Source of the DNA: Aphrocallistes beatrix
Lineage: Eukaryota; Porifera; Hexactinellida; Sceptrulophora; Aphrocallistidae
Direction: 5' to 3'
Assembly: GCA_963281255.1 (NCBI GenBank)
Contig: OY725505.1
Coordinates: 2,604,001-2,668,000 of the forward strand
DNA: 64,000 bases
Below, piece by piece: positions 20,160 to 31,151 of this stretch. Every line of letters starts with the position of its first letter. The first letter of the stretch is position 1. The position numbers and the translations under genes were made by a program. The notes beneath the pieces are model-generated. The model saw only the letters and a list, made by a program, of their open reading frames with translations, was not told where the DNA came from and searched no databases.

Positions 20160-20695
20160 TTCTTAGTAATATTTCAATTCTGTATTAAACTCAGTCTTAT
20201 ACAAGCAACCCCAGGGATCATGTTTCTCAGCATCTATGCATGACAATGGATTTAGATACGTATTTTTGTGTGCTGTCTAGCTCTATAGCCTAAACATTAA
20301 ATGGGATGAAACATCTAGAAAAACAATGGTTTCATGTTTCCATTCTTTTTCAAAAGTTTACTATTTGAATTTGTTTATCACTCCTCAGGTATCATGATTG
20401 TGTAACATTATACGTTGTGTACTGTTATATAATCTGATGAAATAGGATATTTGTGTCTAGCTAGTTCTCCAATCTAACCATTCACTGGGATGATCCATCT
20501 AAGGAAAGAAAGGTTCCAAATGTGATGTGTCTACCTCTTTAGTGATGTTGTTTATTATTTGAATCTGTTTACTACCACATGGTTGGTATTAATACAGCTC
20601 ATAGATTCTCTAATGACATGGACAGTGAGGTACACGCGTCTAATATTAAGCGACTTCCTGCGAACCTAACAATCTGATTCTTACCAGATTGGACA
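20160..20695. other. Intergenic, nothing recognised
   Basis: AT-rich upstream flank of the orphan membrane gene. Two internal ~60 bp stretches (near 20250-20320 and 20445-20510) resemble each other (CTAGCTCTATAGCC vs CTAGCTAGTTCTCC contexts), a weak degenerate repeat. Confidence 0.35.
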
Positions 20696-20851
20696 TCTGT
20701 AGAATCTCGTTAATAAAATAATGGCGAACAGATAGTTTATCTCCAACGGAGGAAAATACATGTGAATCACTCCCGTTAATACGAATTCGGGATAATAATA
20801 CGAACAATTTTCGACCGTCCACTGGTGTTCGTATTAACGAGGTTCTATTGT
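20696..20851. mobile_element. Pogo/Tigger-like MITE, decayed
   Basis: Left end CTGTAGAATCTCGTTAATA and right end TATTAACGAGGTTCTATTG are imperfect inverted repeats of the TAGAACCTCGTTAATACG type. CCCGTTAATACGAATTCGGG and AATACGAACAATTTTCGACC lie inside. Confidence 0.65.
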
Positions 20852-20886
20852 ATAGTAGAATCTCTTAATCTTGTTGATATATCATT

Positions 20887-21070
20887 CATACATGCCAACC
20901 TGAGCCATGATAAAAACGGGACGCAGCGTTGAATTTCGCGGGACATGGCGGGCCGCAATAGAAAAGTATTATATACATGAGTAAAGAAGAATCGGGACAT
21001 AATGGGGAAATTTCATGTAAAAGCGGGAAACTCGATAAAATTAGCTCATTAGAAGAGTGAAAAAAGCAAG
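20887..21070. mobile_element. CATACATGCC MITE family, 3'-truncated copy
   Basis: Matches 45399-45614 from CATACATGCCAACCTGAGCC through GCGTTGAATTTCGCGGGACA to the AGAGTGAAAAAAGC region, then loses the right end. Confidence 0.7.
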
Positions 21071-21373
21071 TATTATCATTAATAATGCTTTTTCTTAAAA
21101 ATATGATCTTTCAGATATGTTTAGCTGCCTCTTTTCAGAAAAATACGTATATCTACGTACTAAATATAGTTCAGGTCTGGTAGACTAATACAACATCAAA
21201 CTGACTCCGACAGAATCTGCTAAGCATACGTAGTATGGTGTAATCATAGTGTTGATGTGTCAACTGTAAATTTTTTTGGGTAGCAGCATGGACTATCAAA
21301 GTTGCAACTCAACAATGACTTTAGACATGATAATCCTATAATTAAATTCCCTTTTGTAATTTCTCCTTTTTGT

Positions 21374-21386
21374 ATACTATATATAG
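21374..21386 (+). promoter_or_regulatory. Probable TATA box of 7TM gene 1
   Basis: TATACTATATATAGG lies ~40-50 bases before the ATG at 21427. The 7TM genes at 24540 (minus), 28447 and 32900 also have TATATA-rich blocks 35-60 bases before their ATGs. Confidence 0.45.
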
Positions 21387-21426
21387 GCAGTTTTAAATCA
21401 TTGCACACAAATTCAATATAATCAAT

Positions 21427-22566
21427 ATGACTTTAGCTGATAATTTACATTTATTTAGAAAGATTTCTGACACGATTACAATTTTCACAGCTTTGTTGAC
21501 ATTCACTCTTCTTGTTGGTTGGATTATATACTTCATTAGAGAATGCTGGAGACTCCACAAAGAGTACAAAACATGTAAACAAACACCTCTTCTACATCCA
21601 CTCTACTCAGGTGTTCAATATCTTTCTCAACAACGGAAGCTATACAACCTTAAAACACACATCGTTAAATACGTCTTAATGATCGTGTGTAGTTCCGTTG
21701 AAGTTTCTGTGATTATTTGCACCTTACTTAGCAGTTTAAGCAAATCAATCCTAAAAATACATTTTAATATTACCAACACGCAAAAAGAAATTTTTCCTCT
21801 TAATATTACTCAGAGATCGTCACTAACCTATTATAAATATCTATTCTTCATTCCAATGCAGAGCCTTTCTGTTTTGTTGCCCACACTGCTCTTAACTCTA
21901 ATTTCAATCCTATCCCGTTATCTCGCTGCCAGGTACCTTAACCATCCTTTCAGACGAACTCTCATCAAATACATTATCTGGTGTAGTGTGCAATGCTTAC
22001 TAACTGCACTGTGTTCTACAGTATATACTTGGCTCTTGATGGTTTTAGTTTTTCCTTCAATCGGTTTAATCAATTGGATTCTGCTATTGCGAGATACGTC
22101 ATTACTGTCTCGAGTACTCAGGTCCAATCTAAGAGAAATCCAATTCCATTCTAACAACAGAATACTTTACCATAACCAATTATCAGCATACAAATTCTAT
22201 CGCATATTCAGGATTGCACTACTTATATCAATGTTCCTAATCATTCTCAGTATATCAGGATATGTTGTCAGTAAACTATTGGAAGTTTTATTCTTCGCAA
22301 ATAACAAATTAGAATTACACCACAATGTAATTATTGCGCCGTTTCTAAGAAGAGATAGACAAGACTTATTTGAAAATATAACGACTATAATGCTTTTTGT
22401 TTGGGAGTTTTGTATATTTATTTATCTAAATTTGACTAGTATACCTCTATGCTGCATCAGCTTTGCTCCGGTTATTGTCAGATGTGTGAAGAGATGTAGA
22501 GAGAAAGAGGACCAGTATCGATACAACTATGAGAAGTTAGAACCACTCATAAGGAAATACCTCTGA
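21427..22566 (+). CDS. Seven-transmembrane family protein, member 1
   Basis: 379 residues, single exon. Hydrophobic segments at about 17-37, 81-103, 138-162, 181-202, 203-222, 261-283 and 320-350 give seven membrane passes. The loops predicted inside are strongly basic (38-80, 163-180, 223-260) and end in a charged tail (RCREKEDQYRYNYEKLEPLI). The loops predicted outside carry N-glycosylation sequons (N114, N126, N317). That predicts N-out/C-in topology, as in GPCRs, but no DRY, NPxxY or other class-defining motif was found, so receptor identity is inference. Residues ~160-263 are nearly identical at DNA level to the other members, while the N-terminus and outer loops differ. An AATAAA follows at 22714. 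Convergent with member 2. Confidence 0.8.
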   Translation: MTLADNLHLFRKISDTITIFTALLTFTLLVGWIIYFIRECWRLHKEYKTCKQTPLLHPLYSGVQYLSQQRKLYNLKTHIVKYVLMIVCSSVEVSVIICTLLSSLSKSILKIHFNITNTQKEIFPLNITQRSSLTYYKYLFFIPMQSLSVLLPTLLLTLISILSRYLAARYLNHPFRRTLIKYIIWCSVQCLLTALCSTVYTWLLMVLVFPSIGLINWILLLRDTSLLSRVLRSNLREIQFHSNNRILYHNQLSAYKFYRIFRIALLISMFLIILSISGYVVSKLLEVLFFANNKLELHHNVIIAPFLRRDRQDLFENITTIMLFVWEFCIFIYLNLTSIPLCCISFAPVIVRCVKRCREKEDQYRYNYEKLEPLIRKYL

Positions 22567-23427
22567 AATTTAGAGAAGATAGAAATTGTTTGTTCAACAA
22601 GTATTAATCAATTACTTTACTCAAATATTTTGAAGAATAATCTTAAGTTCCTTTTTTTAAACATAATTCTCTGATCAGTATGCATTTTAGTTAATTATAC
22701 TGCATTTCTTGTCTCAATAAACTATTCTTTCTCCATTTGATTAACTTGCAATTTTTTCATTGAAAATAGACGTGTGTTACATCAAGTGTCTTAATTAGAC
22801 ATAAGTTTACGCTAGAATTTTCCGAGAATACCAAAAGGAGTATTCTGCAAAATATTCAGTGGTGATTAGACTGACATATACACTAATCAACTAATAATAT
22901 ATCTTCAATGCGTCACGAATAAGGATATTTTATCGCAAAATATATGAATACCATCAGTTTCATGCACCCTACGTCGGCATTTTACTTGGTCCGATCATGA
23001 GAGGCTAGAAATGAGCGTAGCGAGCTTCCAAATGAAAGGTCCTTGGGTAAATTAGACCTTCGATGTTAATAAATTAGTTTTTAGCAAATTTAGCAATATC
23101 ATATTTCACACCTACAATATATCATTAATTGAATGAATATACTCAATGGGACATAGCCTATTAGGCCAAAGAACCACTAAATATCATAAATTAACCGAAA
23201 ACTATGGATACGAGAAAATAGAAAGTAGAGAGGTATTAGTTTATTTATTGTGTACATTAAAATGAGAGAGATAAGGAAAGCAGATAAATCAACTAAAATA
23301 CACTATTGTGTAGGGAAGTACTTAGAAGGAACTTGGAAGTATTTTTCAACACTATTGAGCAATATACTACATAACTAAATTGCTTATTAATACTTGTAGA
23401 ACAAACAATTTCTACTTTCTCCGAACT
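22567..23427. other. Spacer between convergent 7TM genes 1 and 2
   Basis: Holds the 3' UTR of member 1 (TCAATAAACTATTC at ~22712) and the likely 3' flank of member 2 on the other strand. No gene. Confidence 0.5.
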
Positions 23428-24540
23428 TTAGAGGTATTTCCTTATGAGTGGTTCTAACTTCTCATAGTTGTATCGATACTGATCCTCTTTCTCTCTACAT
23501 CTCTTCACACATCTGACAATAACCGGAGTAATTGTAATGCAGCATAAAGGTAAACAAGTCAAAATTAGATAGATAAGCACAAAAAAATCATCAACGAATA
23601 AAATTACATATTTTATTATTTCTTTATTATTTATTCGTAGAAATAGCGGGAAAATCACACTGTGATGTAATTCTATTTTGCAGAAGTCGAAAAGTATAAT
23701 CCTAGATAGACCAGCAAAATATCCTGATACAGAAAAAAAGAAAAATAACATGGATATAATCAGTACAATCCTGAATATGCGATAGAATTTGTATGCTGAT
23801 AATTGGTTATGGTAAAGTATTCTGTTGTTAGAATGGAATTGGATTTCTCTTAGATTAGACCTGAGTACTCGAGACAGTAATGACGTATCTCGCAATAGCA
23901 GAATCCAATTGATTAAACCGATTAAAGGAACAACTAAAACCATCAAGAGCCAAGTATATACTGTAGAACACAGTGCAGTTAGTAAGCATTGCACACTACA
24001 CCAGATAATGTATTTGATGAGAGTTCGCCTGAAAGGATGGTTAAGGTACCTGGCAGCGAGATAACGGGATAGGATTGAAATTAGAGTTGAGATCAATGTA
24101 AATTGCAAAGCAGGAATATTTTTAATTGGAATAATGAATTGATATATGTCATAGCCCTCAGTTTTGCAATGCAAATTTCCGACCTGTATTTCGGTACTAT
24201 TAGAGATTACGGGTAAGTCTGATATAATTATGTTACTCAGTAACGTGGTTAGAATACCTACAACTTCAACGGAACTACACACGATCATTAAGACGTATTT
24301 TGTGATCTGTGTTTTAAGGTTGTATAGTTTCCGTTGTTGAGAAAGATATTGAACATCTGAGTAGAGGGGATGTAGAAGAGGTGTTTGTTCACATATTTTG
24401 TGTTCTTTATAGCATCTCCAGCACTTCCTAATGTAGTAAACTATCCAACCAACTAGAAGAGAGAAAGTCAGAGGAAATATGAAATATAAACTGATGTTAG
24501 AAACTTTCTTAAATAAACGGAATTGATCAAATAAATTCAT
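23428..24540 (-). CDS. Seven-transmembrane family protein, member 2
   Basis: 370 residues from the ATG at 24540. An 11-codon upstream extension begins with GTG and is rejected. It has the same seven-segment plan as member 1 and the same C-terminal tail. Outer loop 1 differs completely (one sequon, SNST) and outer loop 3 differs. The central DNA block (~23770-24080) is almost identical to member 1, including silent sites. TATATA boxes lie at ~24583-24602. Tail to tail with member 1. Confidence 0.8.
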   Translation of the reverse strand: MNLFDQFRLFKKVSNISLYFIFPLTFSLLVGWIVYYIRKCWRCYKEHKICEQTPLLHPLYSDVQYLSQQRKLYNLKTQITKYVLMIVCSSVEVVGILTTLLSNIIISDLPVISNSTEIQVGNLHCKTEGYDIYQFIIPIKNIPALQFTLISTLISILSRYLAARYLNHPFRRTLIKYIIWCSVQCLLTALCSTVYTWLLMVLVVPLIGLINWILLLRDTSLLSRVLRSNLREIQFHSNNRILYHNQLSAYKFYRIFRIVLIISMLFFFFSVSGYFAGLSRIILFDFCKIELHHSVIFPLFLRINNKEIIKYVILFVDDFFVLIYLILTCLPLCCITITPVIVRCVKRCREKEDQYRYNYEKLEPLIRKYL

Positions 24541-25432
24541 GATGATTGAATTGAAGTATGTGTAAAATGACACAGAACTGTCTATATATACAATATATAC
24601 TATGTAGTAAAAGAAGGATATATTACGAAATAAATACTTGTAATTATCAAATCTAAAATCATTGTTGGGGACTAAATTGAACAGTTCATGCTACACCTCA
24701 TCGAAAATTGATTATGTTGACGCATCAACATGTGGAAACGATGTACGTATGCTTAGCATATTCGATTGGGGTATATTGAATGTTGCATATGTGTAAGTTA
24801 TGGATGAACAATTTACTGATGGTAAGGTCTGCTTCATGGAGAGTTAACCATGAGCTCAGCTTGGATCTTTGGAATGCTGTAATTCAAAGTTCAATGCAAA
24901 TAGAACAAGTACTCAGGATATTTGAGAGATGAACTTACTCCCTTTCCTTCTCAAGGAAAAGCATACTTAGAAATATAACAAAGGAGTTACAACTATCTTT
25001 GCCACAAAACACAAATACTTGTCACATTATTAAGTTGCAAAATACGCGCGTGGATTTCAGTAAATCGGATATTTAAAACAATTAAACGGAACAAGTACGA
25101 GAAGATACAATTTTAGGGATTTTCTTTAAAATTATAAACTACGTATTTGGATGTTTGTTATTACGCTGTAGCTATTGACACCGACCATGGGTATCAGTAG
25201 CTTCAGCTTCATCCTTGCTGTTAAGAGATAATAGATAATATTTAATTTGTATGATTTTAAGATTTTCCCAGATAGGGATTGATGCTACAATAATATGTAA
25301 GTAAAATTTGAGTAAATAGTTTTGCAAGCAAGCTTTGGAGAAATAATCTAAAAATTAAATACAATAAGTAACGAAAAGATTAGTATTCATTATCGAAGGT
25401 TGATGACAGAAATGGAGTGAATCTAACTACTC
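24541..25432. other. Spacer, no gene recognised
   Basis: Promoter side of 7TM member 2 and 3' side of the coiled-coil gene 1. AT-rich, with no repeat family member recognised. Confidence 0.45.
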
Positions 25433-26287
25433 CTAAGTGTAGTCACTGTAGTAGTTATTCTTCTCCTTATAAGGTTCGTGGTAAGGAGTTCGTTTAGATC
25501 TTCTACTTCTGTAATAATCTCTAGAAGATCTACTCCTCCATTGCGATTCGTTGTAGTTATAGCCTGAGTAATCTCTCTCTGTAGGAGGGTATCTTCTTGA
25601 TCCTCTGAAACCTCTACGCGATTCGTTATTATAGTTTATTTTTTGGTATCTCTCTGGATAAGATCCCCTTTTGCTAGGGTTTCTAAACTTTCCAGTTTGA
25701 AAAGATTTTTCTCGTTCTTCATAGCGATATCCGAATAAATGCTCACTCGTCACACTACCCTCATTATCCCTAACCCTTTCTCCCCAATTTCCACCGTTAT
25801 TATCTTCATCATCTCCAGTTTCATTATAGCTAGCTTCGTCATCAAAATGTGCACTAGCACTGTAACTGTCATGAATAACCGCGTTTTCATTCGTCTCGTT
25901 CACTTTTACAATCTCAATAGCATTGATAAATGTTCTGAAATGATAATCACAATACTGTCCCCAATCTATTTTAATCTCAAAATCAGGTGGAGCATCACAT
26001 TCTAAACTGAGTTTGTCGATTCCCGTCTGGATTTCATCTAGAATTTTCCGTTGAATGTCAACTAAATTATTCTGTCCCAGTTCTTCAGTTTTAAACTTGA
26101 GAGTATTCAGTTCGGAGACATCATTCTGTTTCTGCTTGCAAACATTGTTGTATTCAGTTTTTAGGCTAGCAATATTCGCAATCAATTCTGCTTTTTTTTC
26201 GGTCAAGCTTTGAATAAACGAATCGATTTCTCTGTCAATTTCCTCTGTAGCTATTTCAAAAATGTTCCTAACAACAGGAGTGGCCAT
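25433..26287 (-). CDS. Coiled-coil family protein 1 with Arg/Tyr-rich tail
   Basis: 284 residues from the ATG at 26287 (MATPVVRN); the longer frame upstream starts with a non-ATG. Residues ~8-95 form an antiparallel-looking coiled coil (EIDREIDSFIQSL, KKAELIANIASL, NNLVDIQRKILDEI) like the one preceding NHL propellers in this kind of genome. Then comes a conserved IKIDWGQ stretch, an acidic linker (~150-200) and a basic low-complexity tail rich in R, Y, S and N (RGFRGSRRYP, YNYNESQWR). No RING, B-box or NHL follows. The acidic-then-basic design suggests a scaffold or RNA-associated protein, which is inference. Paralogues: 31152, 38926, 44209. Confidence 0.75.
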   Translation of the reverse strand: MATPVVRNIFEIATEEIDREIDSFIQSLTEKKAELIANIASLKTEYNNVCKQKQNDVSELNTLKFKTEELGQNNLVDIQRKILDEIQTGIDKLSLECDAPPDFEIKIDWGQYCDYHFRTFINAIEIVKVNETNENAVIHDSYSASAHFDDEASYNETGDDEDNNGGNWGERVRDNEGSVTSEHLFGYRYEEREKSFQTGKFRNPSKRGSYPERYQKINYNNESRRGFRGSRRYPPTERDYSGYNYNESQWRSRSSRDYYRSRRSKRTPYHEPYKEKNNYYSDYT

Positions 26288-26606
26288 TGTAGTGTTTCCC
26301 GATTTAACGTGCTTAGTTTGCCAAATAAGGTTTGCTGTTAAATAACGAAGTTTAACGGAATAAATATCACAAAAAAGCAAAATTAACGCTCATTACAATA
26401 ATCCTGAGGGAAACACTGAATTTAGGAGAGAACACACTCCTGGTGATCACGATCAAGAATACCATTTGATACCACTGCCATAGTTAATCTTACTTAGTTA
26501 TTGGGAATTATTTCAATTCCTCAAAACGAATGAAAACTATAAATATAATATATATGATATGATATCCCCATCAAACTAAGAATTATTTGAGTATATTTTC
26601 AAATAG

Positions 26607-26908
26607 AAATTTAATAGGTTAAAAATATAATGCCTCTGGATGTGCTAATTAAATGAAGGCACCGGACATGATAGTTGTTTAAGACAGGTTTCATAAATGT
26701 TTTCTTTCAACCGTAGAATGTCCAGTGGGGACACAGTGTCCCCGATATCGCGGATGTCTCCCAGGCATTTTCTATGGCACTGAAGCCATATAAATGCTGG
26801 GCATTCTACAGTTAAATAAAACCTGAAACCTGTCTTAAACAACTTCAGCCTGGAGCCTTCATTTGACCAGCGCATCCACAAGCATTATATTTTCAACTTA
26901 TTAAATTC
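26607..26908. mobile_element. ~300 bp near-perfect foldback element
   Basis: The two halves are complements over ~130 bp each: AATTTAATAGGTT on the left and AACTTATTAAATT on the right, then ATATAATGC, TGGATGYGCT, AATGAAGGC and GTTTAAGACAGGTTTCA. The centre holds a second small hairpin (GGGGACACAGTGTCCCC). A 78-codon frame inside is a by-product. Confidence 0.75.
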
Positions 26909-26954
26909 GGTTCACACAGGTGTAAAACACCAATATACATATATGCATATTAAA

Positions 26955-27100
26955 TTATAATTTTGACTGCAAAATAGAATCATATCACAATATGATTTTT
27001 TCATTGTTTTTAGTAATTAATGGTAGAGAAAGACTCAATACTGTATCACCATTGTTCCAGTTATTGTCAAATTTGTGAAGGGATTTAGAAAGGAAGTTTA
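26955..27100 (+). pseudogene. 7TM family scrap (TM7 region)
   Basis: TGCAAAATAGAATCATATCA, then GTTTTTAGTAATTAATGG and CCAGTTATTGTCAAATTTGT, match the last quarter of the 7TM genes with deletions. Not translatable. Confidence 0.7.
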
Positions 27101-27440
27101 GTCATATTAAATATATCCCTTCATGTGAAGGTATTTAGTCAACAACTGCATTATACGTATGTATGATCAGCACCCAATATCCTGTTGAATATTCTCAAGT
27201 TCTCTTGAAACAACTTATCTCGTAAACTGATGGATTGATAAGACGGTTGATGTAATGAATACACGTCCTTTTCAACTATAATATTTGCAATATAATCAAA
27301 TGAAGATTGAATTAGTTTATTCATACATTTAAAAGAAAAAGATAAGAAAAGCAATGAAATCAGAATAAAATACATTATTGAGCAGGGAATTATACTTAAA
27401 GCAGGAATTGATTATTAGAACAGATAAGTTCAGCTTCAAG

Positions 27441-27912
27441 TCAGAGGTATTTCCTTATGAGTGGTTCTAACTTCTCATAGCTGTATCGGTACTGATCCTC
27501 TTTCTCTCTACATCTCTTCACACATTTGACAATAACTGGAGCAATGCTGATAAAGTACAAATGTACATACAAGTCAAATTTAGATAAATAAGAGAAACAA
27601 AAGCACATATTTAATTCTTCCTCTGCCATTCAAAAATCATACTGTGATGTGATATCTTGCAGGAGTCAAAAATTATAATTTTGAATATTCCAACGACGAA
27701 GTATCCTGATATACTGAGAATGATTAATAGTATAGATATAAGTAGGACATATCTAAATATACGATAGAATTTGTATGCTGATGATTGGTTATGGGAGAGT
27801 ATTCTGTTGCTAGAGTGGAGTTGGAATTCTCTTAGGTTGGACCTGAGTACACGAGGCAGTGATGACGTATCTCTCACTAGTAGAATCTATTTGATTGAAC
27901 CAATTAAAGGGC
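27441..27912 (-). pseudogene. 7TM family pseudogene, C-terminal half only
   Basis: Starts abruptly in the TM5 region (ATAGATTCTACTAGTGAGAG on the minus strand) and keeps TM6, TM7 and the tail. A ~24 bp deletion before TM7 shifts the frame (pieces 27611-27877 and 27441-27629). The 5' half is replaced by an R2-like end (~27915-27990). Its 3' flank is the normal 7TM 3' flank. Confidence 0.8.
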
Positions 27913-28446
27913 CAGAATTGGTTATTACGCAAACGAAGCGGACTTGTAGGAATTTTTCATGGTTCAGTACAAAAAATAATTATAATGATATGTAGACCAA
28001 TTAATCAATTATCAGGCTTTTATAAAGCTATTATTTGATCAGTAAAATTGAAAAAAAATTAAAAAATCAAACATGTTACGTAGTAGATGAATAGTCACAT
28101 TACTCGACCAAACGATAGGAAATATAATTAATACGAATTTTTCTCCAAATATGGATGATAGAAGAGAGGAGAGTATGACTTAGGCGGACACAACTGCCGC
28201 GTAAACTGTGCATGGCGGAAGCAGCATGTATATTATTAATAAAATTCTTTTCTCATAATGTCATATGTTAACAAAATAAATTTTCGATCAGGTGTATTAT
28301 GTACTAGTAATATATATTATTCAAACATCATCAAAAATTGAATAATACAATAAAATTCCCTGTGTAATCGATTCTTTATTGTATATGAATGTCTATATAC
28401 TATAAGTATATGTTATTACAGTTGTATATTACTCAAACAATTCATT
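27913..28446. repeat. R2 end fragment and duplicated 7TM upstream flank
   Basis: 27915-27990 is the tail of R2 (ACGCAAACGAAGCGGACTTG, then the ATTTTTCATGG stretch). 28000-28446 is collinear with 32480-32899 upstream of the 32900 gene (ATTATTTGATCAGTAAAATTG, GCAGCATGTATATTATTAAT), ending in a TATATACTATAAG block ~50 bases before the ATG. Confidence 0.65.
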
Positions 28447-29574
28447 ATGAATTCAACGGAAGAAAGATATTTGCTGAAAAAGATTCCTCTCATTTTCATA
28501 TGTGTAACAATTATATTAACTGTATCCGTTTTAGCTGGTTGGATAATATACTTCATTAGAGAATGCTGGAGACTCCACAAAGAGTACAAAACATGTAAAC
28601 AAACACCTCTTCTACATCCCCTCTACTCAGATGTTCAATATCTTTCTCAGCAACGGAAACTATACAACCTTAAAACACACATCGTTAAATACGTCTCAAT
28701 GATCTTGTGTAGCTCTGTTGAGGTGGCTGTGATTATTAGCCAGCTATTTAGTAGCTTAATCATGTCAGACTTCCACATAAATTCAAGTACTACAGATACA
28801 GAAATTGGAGCATTGCATTGCACTACTCATGGATCGTTTATACAGTATTATAAACATCCATTCATAATCCCAGTGCAAAATGTTCCTGCATTGCTGTCGC
28901 TCATGCTCTTAACTCTAATTTCAATCCTATCCCGTTATCTCGCTGCCAGGTATCTTAACCATCCTTTCAGACGAACTCTCATCAAATACATTATCTGGTG
29001 TAGTGTGCAATGCTTGCTAACTGCACTGTGTTCTACAGTATATACTTGGCTCTTGATGGTTTTAGTTGTTCCTTTAATCGGTTCAATCAATTGGATTCTG
29101 CTATTGCGAGATACGTCATTACTGTCTCGAGTACTCAGGTCCAATCTAAGAGAAATCCAATTCCATTCTAACAACAGAATACTCTACAATAACTAATTAT
29201 CAGCATACAAATTCTATCGCATATTCAGATATGTCCTACTTGTATCTATGTTGCTAATCATTCTCGCTATGTCAGGATACTTCGTCACTAGACTATTCAA
29301 AATTCTAGTTTTTGACTTCTGCAAAATAGAATTACATCACAAAACGATATTTCCATTGTTTTTACAAATTAATGGCAAAAATAGAATCAAAAATGTATTT
29401 TTGTTTGCAGACGAACTTGTTTCTCTAATTTATCTAAATTTGACTAGTATACCTCTGTACTGCATCAGCATTGCTCCAGTTATTGTCAAATGTGTGAAGA
29501 GATGTAGAGAGAAAGAGGATCAGTACCGATACAGCTATGAGAAGTTAAAACCACTCATAAGGAAATACCCCTGA
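28447..29574 (+). pseudogene. Seven-transmembrane family member 3, single internal stop
   Basis: Collinear with a 375-residue family member from ATG (MNSTEERY) to TGA, with one in-frame stop at codon 250 (29194-29196) where relatives read CAA (Gln). The lesion is in ICL3, removing TM6-7. Everything else, including the C-terminal tail, is open, though the last residue is Pro instead of Leu. Outer loop 1 has its own sequence with one sequon (NSS). Could be a recent null, an allele or a base-call error. Confidence 0.8.
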
Positions 29575-30236
29575 CTTGAAGCTGAAATTATTTGTTATTA
29601 CTAACCAATTTATTATATATTTCTCTGAGATGTTGATGAATAATTTTAAATTCCTGCTTTAAGTATAATTCCCTGCTCAATAGTGTATTTAAGTTTGATT
29701 TCATTGCTTTTCTTATCTTTTTCTTTTAAATGTAATGAATAAACTAATTCCATCTCAATTTGATTATATTGCAAATATTCTAGTTGAAAAGGACGTGTAT
29801 TACATCAACCGTCTTATCAATCTATCAGTTTACCACATAAATTGTTTCAAGATAACTTGAGAATATTCAAAACAGGATATTGGGTGCTGATAATACCTAC
29901 GTATAATGCAGTTGCAGATTAAATACCTTCACATGAAGGGATAGATTAAATATGAGCAAACTTTGCTTTCATATTCCGTGTGGTTCTCGGAAATTTGTGT
30001 CTATCTAAATTGTTCAAAACGATTCTCTGCTATGAATTAATTTGATAAAATTAAATTTTAAAAAAATTTTAAGATTAGTTATCATATTATACCAGCTATA
30101 TTCAGGTAAAATTTTGTGATTTATTTTAAGCAGACTTTCAAGTGATATTATAGAGTTATGATTTTCGCATAGAATGTAGCTACGGGACCGTTTGATTTGT
30201 AAAATTTAGAATTTTTGAATGGATTTTGTAGGCCCT
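29575..30236. repeat. Duplicated 3' flank of 7TM units
   Basis: Collinear with 34031-34670, 37536-38000 and the minus strand of 41370-41822. Landmarks are GAATAAACTAATTCCATCTC, AGTTGAAAAGGACGTGTATT, GGGATATATTAAATATGAGC and CCGTGTGGTTCTCGG. AATAAA at ~29737 is the probable polyadenylation signal of member 3. Confidence 0.75.
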
Positions 30237-30282
30237 TGGTTATGGGAAGTTAGATCCACTCATAAGGAAATATTTTTGACTT
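30237..30282 (+). pseudogene. 7TM family scrap, last ~14 codons
   Basis: GGTTATGGGAAGTTAGATCC then ACTCATAAGGAAATATTTTT and TGA encode the family tail (KLDPLIRKY). An equivalent scrap is at 34670-34704, so an ancient second 7TM copy lay downstream in the duplicated unit. Confidence 0.65.
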
Positions 30283-31151
30283 TGTAGAAGCTAGGCATTG
30301 TTTATTCTAGTTGTATCAATCAATTCAATTTCGATTATTACCCAAGGTGTTGTTGATTAGCTAACGCAGTAGACTATTCAAGTACTTTTAATAAGTCACG
30401 AATAAAGATATTTTCTCACGAAAATATGTGAATAAACTTTTCACTCCCTATACTTAGGTGTCACTTATAAAGATTCCAATACAATTATAGATTACTAACT
30501 AATTTTAATTAATATCTTATTTGAGGAGTGTAAATTCTGTTTCTTACATAAATTTATATAAAACATATCTATAAATATACATATTAGAACTAATTATTAA
30601 TTTTGAAATCTTCCAATTTTCAAAGCAAGCACCAATTCAAAGTATTTAAATATAAAACCTGTTCCACCCTTCCCCCATTGAGAAAAAAAGCTACTCATAA
30701 GCTATCTTGGGCACAATACACAATTGATTGGAAGAATATATTTGAGGTTATCAGGACACGACCAATGCACCTGGAAACGTAATTCTCATTTCTGTCAAAA
30801 TTAGAGATAGCTATATTAGAAAAATAGTCAGGACCTCGATGTATAATATAGAGAGGCACTGATTTCAGAATACATAGTATTGTCAGCAAACTAAAAACTG
30901 GACAATTTTACTTGTATCTCGAACATAGGTACTCATCATTGAATTACTAATAGTGTTATTACATAGATTCTATTTCATAGAATAATAAAGGTGATCAGGC
31001 CATTGAATGAGTGACCGGACTGCTTATGTTGACCCTAATGGCCGAAGTATAGATTCCTAAAAAACATAAATAGAAAAAGTATTAAGGACTAGAATCCACA
31101 TTGTGCTACAACAAGGCTACACTCTGGACCTTCACACATAATAAATGTTAA
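30283..31151. other. Spacer; 3' flank shared by coiled-coil genes
   Basis: Mostly unrecognised AT-rich sequence. 31030-31130 (CCCTAATGGCCGAAGTATAG to GGCTACACTCTGGA) recurs at ~36085-36180 and ~38580-38680, downstream of the other coiled-coil family members. Confidence 0.5.

Noticed and set aside
21918-22157. 79-codon antisense frame, also open at 23825-24064, 28935-29174, 33391-33630 and 42223-42462
   Set aside because: Open in all five copies only because the sense DNA there is nearly identical; no ATG context, domain or independent signal.
24541-24573. 11-codon extension of 7TM member 2
   Set aside because: Begins with GTG; the ATG at 24540 aligns with the starts of the other members.
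30695-30889. 64-codon minus-strand frame
   Set aside because: Short, no recognisable feature, not shared with the duplicated flanks.
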